From JAWSUT01 sp033549345 (GTDB lineage: Bacteria > Bacillota > Dethiobacteria > Dethiobacterales > Dethiobacteraceae): 64,000 bases of DNA. Below the pieces are notes generated by a model that had not been told where the DNA came from, searched no databases, and saw nothing but the letters and a program-made list of their open reading frames with translations. Each line of letters starts with the position of its first letter. The stretch's first letter is position 1. This document shows positions 59,825-64,000 of the stretch, piece after piece. Made by a program: the position numbers and the translations under genes. The stretch spans positions 62,001 through 126,000 of the forward strand of contig JAWSUT010000002.1 in the NCBI GenBank assembly GCA_033549345.1, written 5' to 3'.

Positions 59825-62491
59825 ATGCCCAAAATTTATATTGACGGCCTGGAAATCATGGCGGCGGAAGGTGTCACAGTTCTGGAAGCTGCCAGGGAAG
59901 CCGGCATCTATATTCCGTATCTCTGCTACCACCCGGATCTGTCCACGTTTGGCGGCTGCAGGGTCTGTATGGTGGACATTAACGGCAAGCTGGTCACAGC
60001 CTGCCGCGCACCGGTAACCGAGGGCATGGAGGTGCTTACGGATACACCCATGGTAGCTCTGGTCCGCCGGGTTACTGTGGAGATGATTCTCGCCAACCAC
60101 AACCCGGACTGCCAGTCCTGTGTCCGCAACAATGACTGCGAGCTGCAGCAGGTCTCCGCATACGTTGGCATTACCGATGAGGAACTAAACAGCCTGCGGC
60201 GCGGCATGAGCGAGGTGCCCACCGACAAATCAAACCCGTTTTTCAATATGGATCATTCCCGTTGTATTCTCTGTGGCATTTGCGTCCGCACCTGCCAGGA
60301 GATTAACGGTGTGGCTGCCATTGACTTCAGCCACCGGGGCACGGAGACCAGGGTCAGCACACTGAGCAGCGGGCCGTGGGTGGAATCGAAGTGTGAATCC
60401 TGCGGTGAATGTGTGGACCGTTGTCCAACAGGGGCTCTGGCACTTAAGACACACGAAAGGCCGGCCAGGGAAGTCAAAACAACCTGCAGCTACTGCGGTG
60501 TCGGTTGCGGACTTTATCTTGGCGTCCGTGGTGACAACGTTGTTTCCGTCCGCGGCGACAAAGAAAACCCGGTGAACAGAGGGCAGCTTTGTGTTAAAGG
60601 ACGGTTTGGCTACAACTTTATCAACCATCCCGACCGCCTCACCACACCGCTGATCAAGCGCGACGGTGAGTTCGTGGAAGCATCGTGGGATGAAGCTTTG
60701 GACCTTGTGGCAGCCAAATGGAAGGAAATTCTCGATGAATCGGGACCAAAAGCTTTTGGTGCCATCAGTTCTGCACGCTGTACTACGGAGGATAATTACC
60801 TCTTTGCCAAACTGGCCCGCTCACTGGGGTCAAACAACGTAGACCACTGCGCCCGTCTCTGACACGCTCCCACCGTGGCCGGTCTGGCCACCGTACTGGG
60901 TAGTGGTGCAATGACAAACACCATTGGTGAAGTGGAAACAGCAAAAGCCGTTTTTGTAATTGGCTCCAACACCACAGAAAACCACCCGATAATCGGGTAC
61001 AGACTCCGCAAAGCGGTAAGAGACGGTGCCCGGCTGATTGTGGCCGACCCGCGCCGGATTCCGCTGGTGGATGTGGCAGATGTTCATTTACCGCTGCAGC
61101 CGGGTACCGATGTGGCGCTGATTAACGCCATGCTGCATGTCGTTATCAAAGAAGGCCTGGCCGACGAAGAGTTTATTGCCGGCCGGACCGAAGGCTTTGA
61201 TGCGGTGAAGGAAATTGTTGAGAAGTATACTCCGGAATATGCTGCGGAAATTACCGGCGTACCGGCGGAAGATATTATCAAAGCGGCAAGGCTTTACGGT
61301 GAAGCCGAAAGTGCGGCGATTCTCTATACAATGGGTGTCACACAGCACACCAGCGGCACGGAAAATGTCCTTTCCCTGGCCAACCTGGTTATGGCCACCG
61401 GAAACTTTGGCAAGCCGCATGGCGGCCTAAACCCCCTGCGCGGCCAGAACAACGTACAGGGTGCCTGTGACATGGGGGCCCTGCCCACAGTGTTGACCGG
61501 TTATCAGCCTGTGGCCAACCCTGAAGTACTTGCCAAGTTTTCAGAGGCGTGGGGAGTCAGGCTCTCCGACAAGCCGGGGATGACCATGACCGACATGTTT
61601 AGAGCTGCTGCGGAAGACCGCATTCGCGCCATGTATATTATGGGTGAGAATCCGCTTCTCAGCGATCCCGACGGAGGCCATATCTGTGACTGCCTGGAGA
61701 AAATGGATTTTCTGGTTGTCCAGGACATTTTCCTTACGGAAACAGCACAACTGGCTGATGTGGTACTGCCCGCTGCAAGCTTTGCCGAAAAAGAGGGCAC
61801 ATTTGTAAATACGGAACGCCGTGTTCAGCGTGTGCGCCAGGCGGTCAAACCCCGTGGCGAGTCCAAACCGGACTGGGAAATTATCACACTGCTGGCCCAA
61901 AAATTCGGTTTTGCCTGGCAGTATGATTCTCCAAAGCAGATCCTTGCCGAGATTGCAGAACTTACACCCAGCTATGCGGGCCTCTCCTATGAGCGGCTGG
62001 AACAGGGCGGCATTCAGTGGCCCTGCCCGGACAAAGACCACCCGGGAACTCCGATTCTGCATGTGGGTAAATTCAGCCGCGGCCTCGGTACGTTTAGTCC
62101 GGTAGAGTTCAGGCTCTCCGCCGAGCAGGCCGACGAAGAATATCCCTTCCTGCTCACCACCGGCCGCAGCCTGTATCAGTATCACACAGGTACAATGACA
62201 CGGAAAACAGAGGGGTTAAACCAGTTCCACAAAGAAGAACTGATGGAACTTAACCCCGCAGACGCGGAAGCGCTGGGGGTCACAGCAGAAGACACGGTCA
62301 CCGTGGCCTCCCGCCGCGGTCAGGTGAAGACCAAAGTGCGCCTGACCGATCGTGTAAAGCCCGGCGTGGTCTTCATGACTTTCCACTTCGCGGAAACCGC
62401 AGCCAACCTGCTAACAAACCCGGAAGTGTGCCATATTGCCAAAACACCTGAACTGAAAGTCTGTGCCGTCCGTCTTGAAAAAGCACAATAA
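59825..62491 (+). CDS. fdhA: Formate dehydrogenase catalytic subunit, selenocysteine-containing
   Basis: 888 residues reading the TGA at 60860-60862 as selenocysteine (residue 346). It would otherwise break into two frames, 59825-60862 and 60875-62491, that are in phase. N-terminal 2Fe-2S domain (CYHPDL...CRVCMV), NuoG-like Cys region, two 4Fe-4S motifs (CILCGICVRTC, CESCGECVDRC), then the molybdopterin domain with CSYCGVGCGLYLG, the active site DHCARL-U-HAPT, NPLRGQNNVQGACDMGALP and the C-terminal dinucleotide-binding domain. It oxidises formate (or reduces CO2) at a W/Mo-bis-pterin centre. GGGGGTG precedes the ATG; last gene of the operon. Confidence 0.96.
60863..60895 (+). promoter_or_regulatory. 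SECIS element of fdhA
   Basis: GTGGCC-GGTCT-GGCCAC (60875-60891) is a perfect 6-bp hairpin whose apical loop GGUCU starts 18 nt after the UGA. The same GGUCU loop is known from the E. coli fdhF SECIS bound by SelB. It directs Sec insertion. Confidence 0.92.
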
Positions 62492-62533
62492 AACACAAAA
62501 GCGAGTGCCGTCAGGCACTCGCTTTTGTGTTTT
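62492..62533 (+). terminator. Terminator of the formate dehydrogenase operon
   Basis: AACACAAAAGCGAGTGCC-GTCA-GGCACTCGCTTTTGTGTT: an 18-bp perfect stem; the T-run is inside and after the stem. Confidence 0.93.
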
Positions 62534-62545
62534 GCTGATATACGG

Positions 62546-62584
62546 TTGACTTTTTCTGAATAGTTAGTATACTAATAGTTAGTA
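62546..62584 (+). promoter_or_regulatory. Promoter and repeated operator of the MarR gene
   Basis: TTGACT (62546-62551) and TATACT (62568-62573), 16 bp apart. TTAGTATACTAA (62564-62575) is a perfect palindrome over the -10 box, and TAGTTAGTAT occurs twice (62561 and 62577). This is a typical place for MarR autorepression. Confidence 0.7.
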
Positions 62585-62614
62585 TGAAAACATTATAAAG
62601 TGGTGGTGGTCAGG

Positions 62615-63085
62615 TTGGATGATATCAGTCAAAACTTAGGATATCTGCTCAGCAGAGTATCACGAATGATAAAGTGGAAATTTGCGAGTAAACTGAAAGA
62701 ATATAATCTGACCCCTGCACAATGGGGTCTCATTAAAGACATTAGTGTCCAGGAAGAAAAGCAGGTGGCTGATCTACAAAACTTTACACCGGCGATGATT
62801 GCGCAGCGGCTTTATCTGGACCGTCCCACTGTTTCCGGGGTTATTGACAGGGCGGTGAAAAATGGCTGGGTAGAACGCTTAAATAACCCGGAGGACAGGC
62901 GTTCGCAGATCATCCGGCTAACCGGCCAATCCAGGTCGCTAATCGGTGAGCTCAACTGCTTGGGAAATGAAATTATGGAGTACAGTGTTACAGGCCTGTC
63001 TGCACAGGAAATAAATATGCTGAAAATGTTCCTTACTAAGATGATCCATAATTTATCAGAGGATCCGGAGGGCGTTCATGGGTAA
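62615..63085 (+). CDS. MarR family transcriptional regulator
   Basis: 156 residues from TTG 62615 (a GGTGGTGG-rich stretch upstream; GTG at 62600 is an alternative). Winged helix with IAQRLYLDRPTVSGVIDRAV (recognition helix) and NPEDRRSQIIRLT wing, flanked by dimerisation helices. It overlaps the NmrA-like gene by 8 bp and probably regulates it and itself through the palindrome at 62564. Confidence 0.88.
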   Translation: MDDISQNLGYLLSRVSRMIKWKFASKLKEYNLTPAQWGLIKDISVQEEKQVADLQNFTPAMIAQRLYLDRPTVSGVIDRAVKNGWVERLNNPEDRRSQIIRLTGQSRSLIGELNCLGNEIMEYSVTGLSAQEINMLKMFLTKMIHNLSEDPEGVHG

Positions 63086-63938
63086 GAAAGTATTTATTAC
63101 AGGCATGACTGGGAATGTGGGGAGTGAAGTGGCCCATGCACTGTACAAAATGGGATATCCGTTTAGTGCCGGCGTAAGGAACATCAGGCAGGCAAGGGAA
63201 ATATTTGGCAGTCAGTATGAATATGTGGAGTTTGATTTTTTAAACCCGTCCACATATGCCGGGGCATTGGCGGGAAGCGATAAACTTTTTCTGATACGTC
63301 CCCCGGCGTTGGCCGATTTCCGGCGGCAAATAAGACCATTTCTGGATTTTGCCGTCCAGGCAGGCGTGAAACGCATTGTCTTTTTATCCCTGATGGGGGT
63401 TGAGCGAAACCCGATTCCACCTCACTACAGAATAGAAAAATATATCCGGTCGTTACAGATTCCCTATACATTTCTGCGTCCCAGCTTTTTTATGCAGAAT
63501 TTACACCAGGCGCATTGTGAAGATATAAAAAAGCGAAGCAATATTTATATTCCTGCAGGCCGTGCAAAAATCAGCTTTATCGATACCAGGGATATCGGTG
63601 AGATCGGGGCAAAGGTTTTTTGGGATCCGATCCATGAAAACCAGGCATATACGTTGACAGGACAAGACGCGTTGAACTATGAGCAGGTGGCTGAAATCTT
63701 TACATCGGTTTTAGGCAGAAAGATTATTTACGCCAACCCGTCTCCTTTTGCTTTCCGCAAAGCCATGATCGGGCGGGGAGTAGATAAAAAATATGTAAAC
63801 GTTATGGTTGCTTTATATCTGACAACAAGGATGGGAATGGCTAAAGCTGTAAGTGCCGATACTGCGGATTTACTCGGCAGGGCGCCGGGGACAGTAAGGA
63901 ATTATGTGCAAGACTATGCAAGATACTGGGAGGAATGA
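63078..63938 (+). CDS. NmrA-like NAD(P)-binding oxidoreductase
   Basis: 286 residues. The Rossmann start KKVFITGMTGNVGSEVAHAL holds the GxxGxxG nucleotide loop; FLSLMGVERNPIPPHYRIEK replaces the classical YxxxK pair, as in atypical SDR/NmrA proteins. It may act as an NAD(P)H-dependent quinone reductase or redox sensor. It is in one unit with the MarR regulator and the following nitroreductase-like gene, a usual detoxification set. Confidence 0.83.
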   Translation: MGKKVFITGMTGNVGSEVAHALYKMGYPFSAGVRNIRQAREIFGSQYEYVEFDFLNPSTYAGALAGSDKLFLIRPPALADFRRQIRPFLDFAVQAGVKRIVFLSLMGVERNPIPPHYRIEKYIRSLQIPYTFLRPSFFMQNLHQAHCEDIKKRSNIYIPAGRAKISFIDTRDIGEIGAKVFWDPIHENQAYTLTGQDALNYEQVAEIFTSVLGRKIIYANPSPFAFRKAMIGRGVDKKYVNVMVALYLTTRMGMAKAVSADTADLLGRAPGTVRNYVQDYARYWEE

Positions 63939-63941
63939 AGC

Positions 63942-64000
63942 ATGAATGAAACGCTGGCCATAATCAAGAGGAGAAGAAGTCTCCGAGAGTTCCTGACAGA
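63942..64000 (+). CDS. Start of a nitroreductase-like gene (cut by window end)
   Basis: ATG 63942 with GGGAGGA upstream opens a frame that runs off the window after 19 full codons. IKRRRSLREF fits the I-x-x-RRSxRxF start of nitroreductase family flavoenzymes. Only the N-terminus is visible. Confidence 0.6.
   Translation, partial: MNETLAIIKRRRSLREFLT

Noticed and set aside
59825..62491. Two separate, truncated formate dehydrogenase genes
   Set aside because: The halves are in the same frame, the TGA is at the known Sec position and a SECIS hairpin follows; this is one selenoprotein gene.
1..64000. CRISPR arrays, rRNA genes, replication origin
   Set aside because: No evenly spaced direct repeats, rRNA-like stretches or DnaA-box clusters were noticed.

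Overview
This 64 kb window looks like chromosome of an anaerobic, low-to-moderate GC Firmicute of the Clostridia type. The signs are strong AGGAGG-type ribosome binding sites, many TTG/GTG starts, a Firmicute-type LexA box, ferredoxin-based enzymes (2-oxoacid:ferredoxin oxidoreductase, NAD/ferredoxin-type formate dehydrogenase), a SleB-like cell wall hydrolase and a YfmF/YmfH protease pair. A UGA-containing formate dehydrogenase shows that the organism decodes selenocysteine. A sucrose synthase/sucrose-phosphate synthase operon would fit an osmotically stressed habitat. A Dethiobacter-like organism is possible, but this is a guess and not a sequence match.

Layout. 1-8.0 kb: VWA protein (cut by the window edge), WYL regulator, DnaQ-like exonuclease, ferredoxin-tailed aldo/keto reductase, then a GntR regulator leading the korDABC operon. 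8.0-9.9 kb: MerR regulator and acyl-CoA dehydrogenase behind a palindromic operator. 9.9-15.7 kb: a 180-nt structured RNA candidate, then fructokinase, bifunctional SPS-SPP and sucrose synthase. 15.7-20.1 kb: LexA-boxed recQ, a DUF4870 protein and a hybrid histidine kinase. 20.1-21.7 kb: preQ1-I riboswitch, queF, a queuosine precursor transporter, then a Cys/His-rich peptide gene framed by inverted repeats. 21.7-24.5 kb (minus strand): amino acid ABC transporter with a long unassigned leader RNA ending in a terminator. 24.6-27.5 kb: small proteins, a second copy of the 180-nt RNA, aspartase. 27.5-35.6 kb: AT-richer accessory stretch next to tRNA-Arg(CCT), with a candidate UGA-containing glutaredoxin, lipoproteins, several tiny membrane proteins, a frameshifted DUF4181 gene, a wHTH-regulated membrane operon with twin operators, and a serpin. 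35.6-57.1 kb: housekeeping genes (Mrp ATPase, bactofilin/M23 pair, LysM-SleB hydrolase, PilZ, MutY, glycosyltransferase, M16 pair, aminotransferase, HD-GYP, CysK, ProS, DUF362, 5-FTHF cyclo-ligase). 57.4-62.5 kb: three-gene formate dehydrogenase operon with a selenocysteine codon and a visible SECIS hairpin. 62.5-64 kb: MarR regulator, NmrA-like oxidoreductase and the start of a nitroreductase-like gene.

Most interesting signals: (1) a glutaredoxin-like gene at 27534-27761 (minus strand), not visible as a normal ORF because its redox motif is UxxC with an in-frame UGA; (2) two 180-nt elements with about 95 nt nearly identical at the 3' side and 5' hairpins that differ in sequence but keep pairing; (3) an unassigned ~230-nt leader upstream of the amino acid transporter; (4) perfect twin 17-bp palindromes overlapping a promoter at 32.15 kb. 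No CRISPR array, prophage, intact insertion sequence or rRNA was seen.
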